The translations under genes were made by a program, and so were the position numbers. Shown here piece after piece: positions 1-8,448 of a DNA stretch of 64,000 bases. The first letter of the stretch is position 1, and each line of letters opens with the position of its first letter. The stretch comes from Ktedonobacter racemifer DSM 44963 (GTDB lineage: Bacteria > Chloroflexota > Ktedonobacteria > Ktedonobacterales > Ktedonobacteraceae): NCBI RefSeq assembly GCF_000178855.1, contig NZ_ADVG01000004.1, forward strand, positions 1,550,001 through 1,614,000. The letters are read 5' to 3'. The notes beneath the pieces are model-generated. The model worked only from the letters and a program-made list of their open reading frames with translations, was not told where the DNA came from and searched no databases.

Positions 1-1
1 C

Positions 2-745
2 GACAAATGGCAGCATCGATGCACATATTGCCAGGCGAGCGAGGTGCCATTGGAAATCGACCATGTGTCTCCCCGTTCGAAAGGTGGATCGCATCGCATC
101 GCAAATCTCGTCATCGCGTGTCGGCCCTGCAACCAAGCCAAAGGCGATCAACCCCTTGAGTCCTTTCTGGCAAACCGACCAGACGTGCTCGCTCGCGTGC
201 AGGTGCAGCGTCGCGCCCCACTGCATGATGCAGCGGCGGTCAACAGCACGCGGTGGCAGCTGTATGAGCGCCTCAAAGCCCTTGATTTGCCGGTCGAGAC
301 GGGGTCTGGCGGTCTGACTAAGTGGAACCGACAAAGCCGAAACCTTCCGAAGACCCACTGGATCGATGCCGCATGCACAGGGCGATCAACGCCAGAACGC
401 CTCCAGATCCGGCATGTTCGTCCCTGGCTGATTCAGGCACAGGGGCGGCAGGCTCGTCGCATGGTCAATGTGGATAAACGGGGGTTCCCGCGAGGAAAAG
501 CCAAAGGACCCAGCGGCATCTGCGGATTGAGGACAGGCGATCTGGTCCGTGCGGTGGTCACGAAAGGCAAGAAGATCGGCACCTATGTCGGGCGTGTGGC
601 GATCAAGTCGGATGGGTACTTGAAACTGACAGGGCGTCCGTTCGGCATGGTCGAGGGAATTCACGCACGATATTGTCGGCCGGTCCATCGCAACGATGGC
701 TACGCTTACGCGCAAGGAGAGGCGGCACTTCCTCCCCAGGCGTGA
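2..745 (+). CDS. iscB: IscB-like RNA-guided nuclease, C-terminal part (cut by left window edge)
   Basis: The frame is open to the left edge, so only the C-terminal part is visible. It starts in the HNH module: a CTYC knuckle, the catalytic IDHVSPRSKGG segment and a second CRPC knuckle. Next comes THWIDAA, the RuvC-III strand of IscB, and a basic C-terminal region ending GYAYAQG. RuvC-I, bridge helix and RuvC-II must lie upstream. IscB is the nuclease of IS200/IS605-group elements related to the Cas9 ancestor; its guide (omega) RNA is normally encoded just upstream, so outside this window. A decayed relative lies at 18873-19849. Family assignment is firm; whether the full copy is intact cannot be judged. 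Confidence 0.88.
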   Translation, partial: DKWQHRCTYCQASEVPLEIDHVSPRSKGGSHRIANLVIACRPCNQAKGDQPLESFLANRPDVLARVQVQRRAPLHDAAAVNSTRWQLYERLKALDLPVETGSGGLTKWNRQSRNLPKTHWIDAACTGRSTPERLQIRHVRPWLIQAQGRQARRMVNVDKRGFPRGKAKGPSGICGLRTGDLVRAVVTKGKKIGTYVGRVAIKSDGYLKLTGRPFGMVEGIHARYCRPVHRNDGYAYAQGEAALPPQA

Positions 746-767
746 ACGCCGGGGCTTCCGTGCCGCC
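721..767 (+). repeat. Double stem-loop at iscB 3' end (element right end)
   Basis: Outer arms GGCGGCAC (721-728) and GTGCCGCC (760-767) enclose an inner CCCC...GGGG stem (734-754). The structure straddles the iscB stop codon. Subterminal hairpins of this kind mark the right end of IS200/IS605-group elements. A hairpin pair with the same outer/inner design sits alone at 26285-26329. Confidence 0.6.
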
Positions 768-851
768 GTTTGGTGAATAAATCTGGCCATGCCATTGTTG
801 TGTATCTTTAGAGAAATTCTATCTGAAAAAGCGAAAAAGGATATAACATAG

Positions 852-1901
852 ATGGCACTACCACTCTCTGTGCTTGACCTCTCGCCGGTTGAGGCAGGTT
901 CAAATAGCCGCGAGGCACTCCAGAACACCCTCAAGCTGGCCCAGCTTACGGACCGGCTGGGATATACGCGTTACTGGCTGGCCGAGCATCATAATAGCAG
1001 CATGCTCGCCAGCTCATCCCCTGAGATCATGATTGGACATGTGGCCCAGGTTACCAGGCATATTCGTGTTGGCTCTGGTGGCGTCATGCTACCGAATCAC
1101 TCACCCCTCAAGGTGGCGGAGAATTTCCGTATTCTGGAGGCACTCCATCCTGGACGTATCGATCTGGGGATTGGGCGCGCGCCCGGCACGGATGGTAAAA
1201 CGGCGCTGGCGCTACGCCGCTCACGGGCCGCGCTGGGAGCCGATGATTTTCCTGAACAGTTGGCTGAGCTACTGGCCTATGCCGACGAGGGCGAAGAGCT
1301 TCCAGCGGGCTATCCCTTTAAGTCAGTCAAGGCGGTTCCCACCGATGTCCCCCTTCCACCCATCTGGCTGCTTGGTTCCAGTGACTATAGCGCGCAGGCC
1401 GCGGCCTCGCTTGGCGTAGGCTTCGCCTTTGCGCACCATATCAATCCCGCTTTTGCTGTGCCCGCAATCCAGATGTACCGCGAGCTATTTACGCCCTCTG
1501 AACGCTTGCAGGAAGCCAGGGTTATTCTGACAACAACCGTCGTATGCGCGGAGACTGATGAGCAGGCGCAGGAACTGTCTGACTCTATGGCGCTGGCCTG
1601 GGTGCGTTTGCGTACGGGGCGGCCTGCCCCCCTGCCCAGCCCGGAGGAGGTTCGAGCGTATCGCTATACGGCGATGGAGGAGGAAGTGGTGCATGAGTAT
1701 CGCTCGCGGCAGATGATTGGTCGTCCCGAGGTGATACGCGAGAAACTGCTGAGCCTGGTGAGTGAGACGGGTGCGGATGAACTGATGCTCTCTGCTATGG
1801 TGTATGGATATGCGAACCGGGCCAGAACCTACGAACTGCTGGCCGAGGCCTTTGAGCTTTCCGCACCAGCTACAGTAGAAGGCGGCTTGACCTGGGGGTA
1901 A
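852..1901 (+). CDS. LLM-class flavin-dependent monooxygenase (luciferase-like)
   Basis: This 349-residue protein has the usual length of single-domain bacterial luciferase-like oxidoreductases, which use reduced flavin and oxygen in the cytoplasm. Visible family marks are the N-terminal SVLDLSPVEAG strand, the YWLAEHHN motif near residues 42-48, and GSGGVMLPNHSPLKVAENF near 75-95. The latter form the flavin-side wall of the TIM barrel. The ATG at 852 follows an AAAAGG stretch. It resembles the YhbW/MsnO8 subgroup, whose substrates are mostly unknown. It stands alone and converges on the receiver gene, with about 5 bp between the stop codons. Confidence 0.9.
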   Translation: MALPLSVLDLSPVEAGSNSREALQNTLKLAQLTDRLGYTRYWLAEHHNSSMLASSSPEIMIGHVAQVTRHIRVGSGGVMLPNHSPLKVAENFRILEALHPGRIDLGIGRAPGTDGKTALALRRSRAALGADDFPEQLAELLAYADEGEELPAGYPFKSVKAVPTDVPLPPIWLLGSSDYSAQAAASLGVGFAFAHHINPAFAVPAIQMYRELFTPSERLQEARVILTTTVVCAETDEQAQELSDSMALAWVRLRTGRPAPLPSPEEVRAYRYTAMEEEVVHEYRSRQMIGRPEVIREKLLSLVSETGADELMLSAMVYGYANRARTYELLAEAFELSAPATVEGGLTWG

Positions 1902-1906
1902 GCACC

Positions 1907-2305
1907 CTATTTGAGGAGGCGTTGAATAAGGTCTTCTAACTCATCCAAATCAAAGGGCTTGGCTAGGATGGCTTCAACGTGAATTCCTTTGATAGCGCGA
2001 GCTGCGCTCACGGCGCTGAGCATAATGATAGGAGGCAGAGCCTGCCCCCTATCAGCGGCCTCTTCCTGGAGGGCTTTGACAAAGTCAACCCCATTGAGGA
2101 CTGGCATCATATAGTCTGTAATGACAAGTAGTGGCCAGCGTTCAATAGCCAGCGCGAGCGCTTCTTGCCCATTGTAGGCAAGCACTGGTGTATACCCTAG
2201 CTCTGTAATAAACTCGGCTAGTGTTTCGGCAATAGCCACCTCATCATCGACAATGAGAATGGGGGATGATGAGGTGGGGACATGAGCACGGCCCTGTAAC
2301 GTCAT
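1907..2305 (-). CDS. Stand-alone response regulator receiver domain (CheY-like)
   Basis: A 132-residue single receiver domain with no output domain. ILIVDDE (about residues 16-22) supplies the acidic pocket, D64 in VITDYMMP is the predicted phosphoacceptor, and ILAKPFD near the C-terminus carries the conserved Lys. The ATG overlaps the stop of the upstream KaiC-like gene as ATGA, so the two are translationally coupled. It therefore probably acts with that ATPase. No cognate histidine kinase is adjacent; the only kinase in the window is at 61095-62762. Confidence 0.9.
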   Translation of the reverse strand: MTLQGRAHVPTSSSPILIVDDEVAIAETLAEFITELGYTPVLAYNGQEALALAIERWPLLVITDYMMPVLNGVDFVKALQEEAADRGQALPPIIMLSAVSAARAIKGIHVEAILAKPFDLDELEDLIQRLLK

Positions 2306-3882
2306 ACACTCCCCCTATCTGAGGGAGGTTCCTGGTAGGTTGGCGAAAGGTAGCCAGAATTTCGACTTACCTCCCTGGTGAGGCCCGCTAGCGTGTCCAG
2401 GTCGCTCTCCTGAGGAGTCAGGACACTAATGCCTTCAGGCGAGGTAATGATAAATTCACGTACATTATGGTCATGGGCTGAAAAACGCATCTTGAGCACA
2501 GAGATGACGCGATGCAGACTATTGTTGACCGCGAGGTGCTGTACCAGGATGACGTTTTCCGCCAGGATAGAAAGCGTGTCGGCGGAGAAATCAACGTCGG
2601 TTGAGATAGCCTTGGGGGCCTCTTTGAGTGCGAGTAAGGTAATGTCCCTGGACCTTAACATGGCCAACAGCGCTGCCAGGTAGTTGGAGACGCGATCCCT
2701 GCCACTACTCTCTACCACGGCCCGTTCGAGTTCGGCGATGCTGTCAATGACGACGCGTCGTATGCCGTTCTCATTGAGCGTGTTGAGCATGGTTGTCGCA
2801 ACTTCGTCAGGATCAATTTCAACAGGCTCCCAGCGTTGCAATATCAGGCCACCACCAGGGGCCAGGGCTGTGCGAAGCTGTTCACCGAGATGGAAAGACT
2901 CGGCTTTGAGCAGAAGCTGGTCGCGTGTTTCGCGGAAACTGAGGAATAAGGTTTTCTCGCCTTTTGGAATGGCTGAAAGCGCGAATTGGAGTGCGAGGAG
3001 TGTCTTGCCTGTTCCCAGGCTGCCAGCCAGGAGCGTACTGGTCCGGCGCGTAAGACCGCCTCCCAGGAGTGTGTCGAGTTCGAGAAGCCCAAAGGTGGCG
3101 CGATCTTCTTTGCTCGCTGCGACCCTTGTGCTGGAATGATCAATCATATGACTACGGTCTTCAAGGCGAGGATAAACCTGCACCCCATCCTTACCTAGTA
3201 CCATACTATGTCGACCCAACATTGGTGCGCGTCCACGTACTTTGAGTATCTCCAGGCTGCGGAAGGCACGTGTCCCGTTAAGGGTGAAATAGAGGCCAAT
3301 AAGCAAATCACCGGTGGTCATCTCGGGGAAGAGGGTTGGATCACGCGGATCAGCTTCTGTCGTGATGATCGTTGTCGTTCCGAGCAGGCTCAGGCGTGCG
3401 CCCAGGTCATACAGCAACTGGCGGCTTGTAACAAAGTCTGGTTCCAGAGCGCGAATTGCCTGAAAGCCGTCCAGAACGACCAGATTCGCACGCGTCTGAC
3501 GGACAGCAGCCACAATATCCTGCGCCGCAGGTAGCTTTCCCTGTGTCAGAAACTGCTGTATGCTAAAGATCTGTACCTCATTCCCTACCAGCTCGGGGGC
3601 AAAGAAGCTATATGATTGGAGATGACTAAGCAACTTCGTTGTTGGCTCTGAAAGTGCCGTTAAAAGCAGGGCCTTCTGCCCATGCCTGGCGACAGAAAAC
3701 GCGATCTGGCTTGCCAGGGTGGTCTTGCCGCTGCCGGGTGAGCCAAGAATAATCGCGAGCGAGCCTTTGGGTAATCCCCCCCCTAACACTATATCAAGTT
3801 GAGGTACGCCTGTTGCTTCAGTCATGTTTGACGATGAAGACCAGGTTGGCGTTTGATCCGCATCGGATGATGGTGTACTCAC
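2302..3882 (-). CDS. KaiC-like protein with two RecA/KaiC ATPase domains
   Basis: The 526-residue protein is a tandem KaiC duplication. Domain 1 starts with GVPQLDIVLGGGLPKG and a Walker A GSPGSGKTT at about residues 48-55. Domain 2 repeats the layout with LDTLLGGGLTRR and GSLGTGKTLL near 285. Each has a hydrophobic Walker B strand (NLVVLDGF; RRVVIDSI). The catalytic pair following strand 2 appears as SEP in domain 1 and RET in domain 2. The start is GTG after AGAGGAAAAT. Family members hydrolyse ATP as ring assemblies; KaiC proper drives the cyanobacterial clock, but no KaiA or KaiB is seen here. Coupling to a receiver domain points to signalling rather than DNA repair. Confidence 0.88.
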   Translation of the reverse strand: MSTPSSDADQTPTWSSSSNMTEATGVPQLDIVLGGGLPKGSLAIILGSPGSGKTTLASQIAFSVARHGQKALLLTALSEPTTKLLSHLQSYSFFAPELVGNEVQIFSIQQFLTQGKLPAAQDIVAAVRQTRANLVVLDGFQAIRALEPDFVTSRQLLYDLGARLSLLGTTTIITTEADPRDPTLFPEMTTGDLLIGLYFTLNGTRAFRSLEILKVRGRAPMLGRHSMVLGKDGVQVYPRLEDRSHMIDHSSTRVAASKEDRATFGLLELDTLLGGGLTRRTSTLLAGSLGTGKTLLALQFALSAIPKGEKTLFLSFRETRDQLLLKAESFHLGEQLRTALAPGGGLILQRWEPVEIDPDEVATTMLNTLNENGIRRVVIDSIAELERAVVESSGRDRVSNYLAALLAMLRSRDITLLALKEAPKAISTDVDFSADTLSILAENVILVQHLAVNNSLHRVISVLKMRFSAHDHNVREFIITSPEGISVLTPQESDLDTLAGLTREVSRNSGYLSPTYQEPPSDRGSV

Positions 3883-3968
3883 ATTTTCCTCTTCTAATCA
3901 TTGCTTGCTACTTATTAGTATGACACAAAATGCTTGCATCTGACCAGTGTTAACGGCCTGCCTTCCAG

Positions 3969-5213
3969 CTAACTCTCTTCGCTGGTAATGGCGACGATTA
4001 GACCAGCCAGCAGCGCCACGCGTTTAGGAATGGGAGGAAGTTTAACATACTCTGTAGTTGTGTGAGCACCTGAGCCGATTGCGCCCAACCCATCAATGCT
4101 TGGGCACCCTTCGTCCGCCGTCTTACAGCAGTCTGAGGCGCCGCCACGCGTCTCCGGGGCAAAGCGTGTATGCAGAATGTTTTCCGTGATAAACCGTATT
4201 TTCTCAGCCATGCCCAGGCTTGCATCCGTTGCAGCCATGGGAACCATAGAATCAGGTTCACTGGTCAATGTTAATTGGACGTCTGGCACAAGCTGATTGC
4301 GTAATAATTCGCGCCAGCGTGCCTCGGCGTCGAAGCGGTCTTCAAGGCGCAGAAAGCGGATATCAAACATGATCTGGGCAAAGTCGGACACAATATTGGC
4401 GCGTGATCCTCCTTGAATCGGACCCGCGTTAATGGTAAAGCCTGGACGCCAGCCCATAAAGCTCTGGGCCTGGACAATCTGGTGAGCCAGTTCTAGAACT
4501 GCATTCCGCCCTTTTTCGGGGCTACTACCCGCGTGCGCCGCCCTGCCCTCGGCGGTAAGGCGATAATGCGCGCATCCCTTGCGCCTGGTTACCACAGTCC
4601 CAATAGCACTTGCGCCTTCCAGTCCAAGTACATACGGTTTCTCATCACGAGCTATCTGCCGTACGAGGCTGGCCTGGTAACGATTCGAAATCTCCTCGTC
4701 GGGCACAGATAAGAAGATCAGCTTCTTAAAATTCCTGTAGTCATGTTGCTTGAGGATCTCCAGAGCATAGATCCCCTGGAGCAGCCCGGCCTTCATATCA
4801 ACGGTCCCCGGACCATAGAATTTATCTTTATCAAGCTGTATGCGTGTCTGGGCGGAACCTACCGGGTGAACGGTATCGTGGTGGCCAAGGAGGAGGCAGG
4901 TGGGGGCGTGAGGATTATCGCCCACAAGGGTGCCAATGAGTGCATTGCCGCGTGCATGTTCTACGATGGTTGTTTGCATCTCAAAGTGCTGGAGGAGAAC
5001 CGCGAGCTGGTCCGCCATCGTATCCAGACCCTCTTTATGCTCGGAAGGGGAATCAATGAGCGTGAGTCTGTGCAGGTCTTCTGTGAAACGTGGTATCGCC
5101 TCTTGCATGTATGCCAGCCCATTTGTGACTACGGCCTGGACGGGATTTGAGGCATCAATGGCATAGCGGGTATCCAGGAAAAGCGACTCCGATCTCTCCT
5201 CTGGCTGAAGCAT
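3969..5213 (-). CDS. M20 family metallopeptidase (ArgE/DapE/CPG2 type)
   Basis: A 414-residue cytoplasmic M20 zinc hydrolase. Metal-binding marks in order are LLLGHHDTVHPVG (first His/Asp), GPGTVDMKAG (bridging Asp), VPDEEIS (catalytic Glu pair), and GGASDCCKTADEG with a late His in GSGAHTTTEYV. A lid/dimerisation domain with RAAHAGSSPEKGRNAV lies between. The family removes amino acids or acyl groups from peptides or N-acyl amino acids; the glutamate carboxypeptidase-like layout fits best, but the substrate cannot be fixed. The ATG follows AAGGGG at good spacing. It is transcribed as a single gene. Confidence 0.88.
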   Translation of the reverse strand: MLQPEERSESLFLDTRYAIDASNPVQAVVTNGLAYMQEAIPRFTEDLHRLTLIDSPSEHKEGLDTMADQLAVLLQHFEMQTTIVEHARGNALIGTLVGDNPHAPTCLLLGHHDTVHPVGSAQTRIQLDKDKFYGPGTVDMKAGLLQGIYALEILKQHDYRNFKKLIFLSVPDEEISNRYQASLVRQIARDEKPYVLGLEGASAIGTVVTRRKGCAHYRLTAEGRAAHAGSSPEKGRNAVLELAHQIVQAQSFMGWRPGFTINAGPIQGGSRANIVSDFAQIMFDIRFLRLEDRFDAEARWRELLRNQLVPDVQLTLTSEPDSMVPMAATDASLGMAEKIRFITENILHTRFAPETRGGASDCCKTADEGCPSIDGLGAIGSGAHTTTEYVKLPPIPKRVALLAGLIVAITSEES

Positions 5214-5337
5214 GGCAACCCCTTTTCACTTAAAAGCACAACAATTCATTAGCGGCTCAGGCATGATTAAGTGTAACAGAGGATATACTACGATGCAAGA
5301 GAGTAGGATTGGGCGTCGCAAGATGTGAGTAAAGATA

Positions 5338-5381
5338 TATGGACGTGGATTAGGGGCATTCGCCCGCAATCCACGTCCATA
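5338..5381 (-). terminator. Stem-loop downstream of the CoxG-like gene
   Basis: Arms 5338-5351 and 5368-5381 pair perfectly over 14 bp (TATGGACGTGGATT), with an inner GGG/CCC stem. It lies just past the stop of the minus-strand CoxG-like gene. There is no strong U-tract, so termination is inferred from position only. It resembles the long palindromes elsewhere in the window. Confidence 0.5.
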
Positions 5382-5385
5382 CTTC

Positions 5386-5832
5386 TTACGCGTTCACCTG
5401 TTTGTCGAAGTTCTTGAAGAACTGGTCGAGCATACCTTTAACGGCGGGCTTGACGATAAGTTCAGGAACAGCGGCGACCTTGCCCGAGAGGCTGGCGGTC
5501 GCTTTGTAGCTGAGCAGGGTGATTGTACCCTCTTCGGCCAGGTCGACGGAGCAGCGAGCGCTAACGCTGCCCAGGGAGCTCCGAGGCTCGGCGACAAGCA
5601 CGAGGTGCGAAGGCTCTACGATATCCGTGGTTTGCAGGAAGACATCATATGAACCATTAAGAATCGCAAAATTGAGTGTGATATTCAGTTTAAGATAGCG
5701 TCCATTGGGGAGATCGACATACTCTGCACTCTGGCAGTTAGGGATACTCTTCTTGAGTACTTCAGGGTTAAGGAGTGCGTTAAAGACGGTGGCACGCGGA
5801 GCTGGAATCCGCTGTTCTCCTGTGAAATCCAT
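5386..5832 (-). CDS. CoxG/SRPBCC family protein
   Basis: A 148-residue SRPBCC-fold protein of the carbon monoxide dehydrogenase subunit G (CoxG) type. MDFTGEQRIPAPRATVFNAL is the typical opening strand and helix, followed by LNPEVLKKSIPNC and a C-terminal long helix (PAVKGMLDQFFKNF). CoxG-like proteins bind hydrophobic ligands and in carboxydotrophs help attach CO dehydrogenase to the membrane. No coxMSL genes are nearby, so that role is unsupported here. ATG 5832 is preferred over an upstream TTG because GAGGA lies at correct spacing. Confidence 0.82.
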   Translation of the reverse strand: MDFTGEQRIPAPRATVFNALLNPEVLKKSIPNCQSAEYVDLPNGRYLKLNITLNFAILNGSYDVFLQTTDIVEPSHLVLVAEPRSSLGSVSARCSVDLAEEGTITLLSYKATASLSGKVAAVPELIVKPAVKGMLDQFFKNFDKQVNA

Positions 5833-5969
5833 TCTGATCAATTCCTCACAATAGATGATACTATATATTTTGCAGAAAGCGGTTGGCTCCGATCGCCTCG
5901 CGCTTTACTTACATTTGCACTCTATTATATGTCTGAATATTTATTTTTATCAATGAAGATGCTAAATAG

Positions 5970-6042
5970 TACTGTCATAGAGGCAAGGGGTGTGGTGGTT
6001 TGGCTCCGTCAAACCACCACACCCCTTGCCTCTATGACAGTA
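5970..6042. repeat. Long perfect intergenic palindrome (33-bp arms)
   Basis: Arms 5970-6002 and 6010-6042 are exact reverse complements with a 7-nt loop. It sits between the TetR gene (ending 6072) and the CoxG-like gene start. The arm contains AAGGGGTGTGGTGG, also present in the palindrome at 9378-9435. One of a family of such palindromes in this window. Confidence 0.85.
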
Positions 6043-6071
6043 GCTTAATGATATCTCACACCTAGATATGC

Positions 6072-6689
6072 TCAAGATGTGCTCATCTCCTCAAGATCAC
6101 CACTAAGATAGTGCTGGCAGACGGAGCCAACAATCTTGATGAGTTGCTCGTCAGGAATTGTGCTCAGGGCCTCGGTATGCAGCAAGCTGCGCATAATATT
6201 GACGCCAATAAGCTGAGATAGAGCCAGTTCGGCGCGCAGGCACCCATCGGGTCCGCCAACCTTCTCCGCGATAGGTTGCAGGAATTGCTCGTTTAGAGCC
6301 TTGCGGAGCATGTCAGAGCTATCGTTGCTCGACGCGGAGCGGATCATAATGAGGAGCGGATCACTGGCGTCCTGCTTGCTCCAATGTGATATGTAGTGGT
6401 GAATCAGACTATGACCCAGGCTCATTCTGTCTCCACCGGGAAGCCCAATACAGCCATTGCCTTTATCCAATGTCGCCAGGAAGAGATCTTCTTTTGAACC
6501 GAAGTAGCGAATGACCAGCGCGGGATCGATACCAGCTTTAGTGGCGATGTCGCGAATAGTGACGCGCTCATAGCTATCGTGCGCAAAGAGCGTGCGTGCC
6601 GCCTCTAAGATGGCCTGGCGTGTCACGCCCGCGTCACGCTCGCGACGACAACGACGAAAAGTGTTTTTAGCGGTATCTCGTAAACTCAT
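6072..6689 (-). CDS. TetR/AcrR family repressor, likely regulator of divergent doxX
   Basis: A 205-residue TetR-type regulator. The N-terminal helix-turn-helix spans about residues 25-65 (AILEAARTLF...VTIRDIATKAGID...VIRYFGSKEDLF). The C-terminal ligand domain is typical in length but not assignable to a ligand. It is divergent from the DoxX gene at 6986, and two GTCAACA-N2-TGTTGAC palindromes lie on the doxX promoter between them. By standard TetR logic this protein most likely binds there, but that pairing is inferred. Confidence 0.85.
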   Translation of the reverse strand: MSLRDTAKNTFRRCRRERDAGVTRQAILEAARTLFAHDSYERVTIRDIATKAGIDPALVIRYFGSKEDLFLATLDKGNGCIGLPGGDRMSLGHSLIHHYISHWSKQDASDPLLIMIRSASSNDSSDMLRKALNEQFLQPIAEKVGGPDGCLRAELALSQLIGVNIMRSLLHTEALSTIPDEQLIKIVGSVCQHYLSGDLEEMSTS

Positions 6690-6781
6690 CTCGACTCCTC
6701 ATCTTCCTGGACCCGCATGTACCTCTAGCAACTACTCAGTCCCTCTGTCATAAAGTGTTTTCAGCGCCTGCGACGCTTCTC

Positions 6782-6846
6782 CGGTGGTATAGGATGTGGT
6801 GGAGCAAATGCCTGCGGCATTTGCTCCACCACATCCTATACCACCG
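6782..6846. repeat. Long perfect palindrome between divergent genes (31-bp arms)
   Basis: Arms 6782-6812 and 6816-6846 pair perfectly around a TGC loop. It lies between the divergent tetR and doxX genes, where a terminator would serve neither. A small imperfect hairpin (AGCGCCTGCGACGCT) abuts the left side, reminiscent of the mini-hairpin next to other members. Confidence 0.85.
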
Positions 6847-6869
6847 CTTTCATTATCAATCATAACATA

Positions 6870-6937
6870 GTCAACAGATGTTGACAAAATAGAATGAGAT
6901 AGTTTATAGTTTTCCTAGTAAGTCAACAAGTGTTGAC
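6870..6937 (+). promoter_or_regulatory. doxX promoter with two TetR-type operators
   Basis: Two near-identical palindromes, GTCAACAGATGTTGAC (6870-6885) and GTCAACAAGTGTTGAC (6922-6937), flank a sigma70-like promoter. The -35 TTGACA (6881-6886) is part of the first operator, and TATAGT (6905-6910) follows after 18 bp. Occupancy would block the promoter and the start region. Confidence 0.75.
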
Positions 6938-6985
6938 AAATGGATATAGTCGGGCCTGAGGGTCCGTAAAGAAGGGCGAATATTT

Positions 6986-7342
6986 ATGTACTGGGTTGCG
7001 CTTGTCTTGCAGGTATTATTGGGGCTGGCATTTCTCGCGGCCGGTTTCTCGAAGATAACACGTAGTAAGCAGATGGTGGAGAACTTTCAGAACCACTATC
7101 ACTATCCCCTCTGGTTCATGGTCCTGACCGGTGCGCTTGAAATTGTGGCTGCCTTGGGTTTGATTGTGGGTATCTGGGTACCGATTCTGGCTACATTGGG
7201 CGCGGTGCTCCTGGTCTGTATCATGTTGGGTGCGGTCCTGACGCATGTTCGCCTGAAGGACGCGATCTCTGGTATCGCTCCAGCGGCGGTCCTGCTCATA
7301 CTGGCGGTTGCCCTGCTGGCCATCCATCATCCTTTGGCATAG
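6986..7342 (+). CDS. DoxX family membrane protein
   Basis: A 118-residue protein with four predicted membrane helices. VLLGLAFLAAGFSKI is the DoxX N-terminal signature, and GALEIVAALGLIVG follows in helix 2. DoxX-like proteins are small inner-membrane quinone- or thiol-redox-associated proteins with poorly defined function. The ATG is preceded by GAAGGG. Its promoter carries two palindromic operators, probably for the divergent TetR gene, suggesting ligand-inducible expression. Confidence 0.85.
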   Translation: MYWVALVLQVLLGLAFLAAGFSKITRSKQMVENFQNHYHYPLWFMVLTGALEIVAALGLIVGIWVPILATLGAVLLVCIMLGAVLTHVRLKDAISGIAPAAVLLILAVALLAIHHPLA

Positions 7343-7356
7343 GTTTAGCGTGGTGG

Positions 7357-7390
7357 ACGTTGTGGCCGTGGGAGAACCAGGCCACAACGT
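7357..7390. terminator. Stem-loop between convergent doxX and chrB-like genes
   Basis: ACGTTGTGGCC (7357-7367) pairs with GGCCACAACGT (7380-7390), followed by TTTAG. It fills the gap between convergent stop codons and can act in both directions. Confidence 0.6.
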
Positions 7391-8014
7391 TTAGCGATGT
7401 GTATCCGAGCGGCGCTCGAGACGACGAGGGTGCAGGCGCTTCTTCTCCTCTACAGGTGGCACGCCATGTGATTCGTCGGCCTCCTGCTTGAGAAAGACCT
7501 TTTCCTCAAACTCCTCCAGCAATTTCTCACATTGTTCAATGCTCTGTAAGGACTCATCGCGCCTGGCGGCCCCAAACCAATCGCGCTCAACCGTGCGCTC
7601 ATACCAGCGCCGGATTTTGTCTAGCTCCTGGCGAATCTCTTCGGCCTCAGCATAGGTAAAGTTCTGGCGAAAGGTCTCGAACTCGATCTCTTTCGTAAAA
7701 TTTACCTGGCAGTTCTCGATGATCTCGTCGTATTGCAGGTTGCTTTGAGCCAGGAAGCCATCAATGATTTTCTGCTCCTCCTCTTCTGGCAGATCATGGA
7801 GTGGGAACAAGTGATAGCTCCCTCCCAGCTCTGCTATACGCTCACAGACCTTCTCCAGCGTCGTGAGCAGCGGCTCAGTATGTGGAAGGATACAAACGCT
7901 CTGTTGTAGGTAGAGCGCGCCAGTGCGTTTTAGCTCGCGCCAGATGCCGACGCGCGCTGCCGAAGGCTGGCTTGGTACCTGGTAGATGAGCAGGATATAT
8001 TGATGAGAATCCAC
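7391..8014 (-). CDS. ChrB N-terminal domain protein
   Basis: A 207-residue protein similar to the N-terminal domain of ChrB, the chromate-responsive regulator. LLIYQVPSQPSAARVGIWRE gives the characteristic opening, then GALYLQQSVCILP, and a long charged helical tail. The C-terminal ChrB half and the transporter ChrA are both absent, so chromate resistance is not supported by context. The start is taken as GTG 8014, with GGTGA upstream; a more upstream start would run into the palindrome at 8054-8142. Confidence 0.78.
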   Translation of the reverse strand: MDSHQYILLIYQVPSQPSAARVGIWRELKRTGALYLQQSVCILPHTEPLLTTLEKVCERIAELGGSYHLFPLHDLPEEEEQKIIDGFLAQSNLQYDEIIENCQVNFTKEIEFETFRQNFTYAEAEEIRQELDKIRRWYERTVERDWFGAARRDESLQSIEQCEKLLEEFEEKVFLKQEADESHGVPPVEEKKRLHPRRLERRSDTHR

Positions 8015-8053
8015 TTTTTCACCTTTGCTTGTAGCAGTATGTAGAAAGCCACT

Positions 8054-8142
8054 GCCCAACGCTGCTCAAGCACGCGTCTACATATAAATGGGCACCATGC
8101 CCGTATCATTATATGTAGACGCGTGCTTGAGCAGCGTTGGGC
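8054..8142. repeat. Long palindrome (34-bp arms) upstream of chrB-like gene
   Basis: Arms 8054-8087 and 8109-8142 are exact reverse complements. The spacer itself folds (GGC..GCC). It lies between the stop of the 76-residue membrane protein and the start of the ChrB-N gene, both on the minus strand. Confidence 0.85.
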
Positions 8143-8187
8143 TATACATGGCCCACCGCCACCGTTTTTATGCTAAAACTTTAACCT

Positions 8188-8418
8188 TTAACGATGGCGG
8201 CTATACGCCTCGCGACTCAGGGTAGCAATGAGCACGACCAGCGCGGCTATGATGAGTATGAAGCCACTAAATGGTCGCAGCGCGGCTAACGCACTTACTG
8301 TGTAGATGAGCGCGAGTAGGATGAAGGCGATCAAGATTCCCACAAGGATAATCATATCGCCAACGATAAAATTATATACTGCTTTGATAGCATTGAGAAT
8401 AGGTCTGAGTACAACCAT
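8188..8418 (-). CDS. Small membrane protein, unknown
   Basis: A 76-residue protein with two or three strongly hydrophobic segments (about residues 19-45 and 50-68) and a basic C-terminus, EAYSRHR. A clear GGAGG lies 8-9 nt before the ATG, which supports real translation. It follows the FTR1-like gene by 30 bp on the same strand, so the two are probably cotranscribed. I do not recognise the family. Confidence 0.65.
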   Translation of the reverse strand: MVVLRPILNAIKAVYNFIVGDMIILVGILIAFILLALIYTVSALAALRPFSGFILIIAALVVLIATLSREAYSRHR

Positions 8419-8448
8419 GTTGCTTTGCCTCCACGTAATGAGAGAAGA

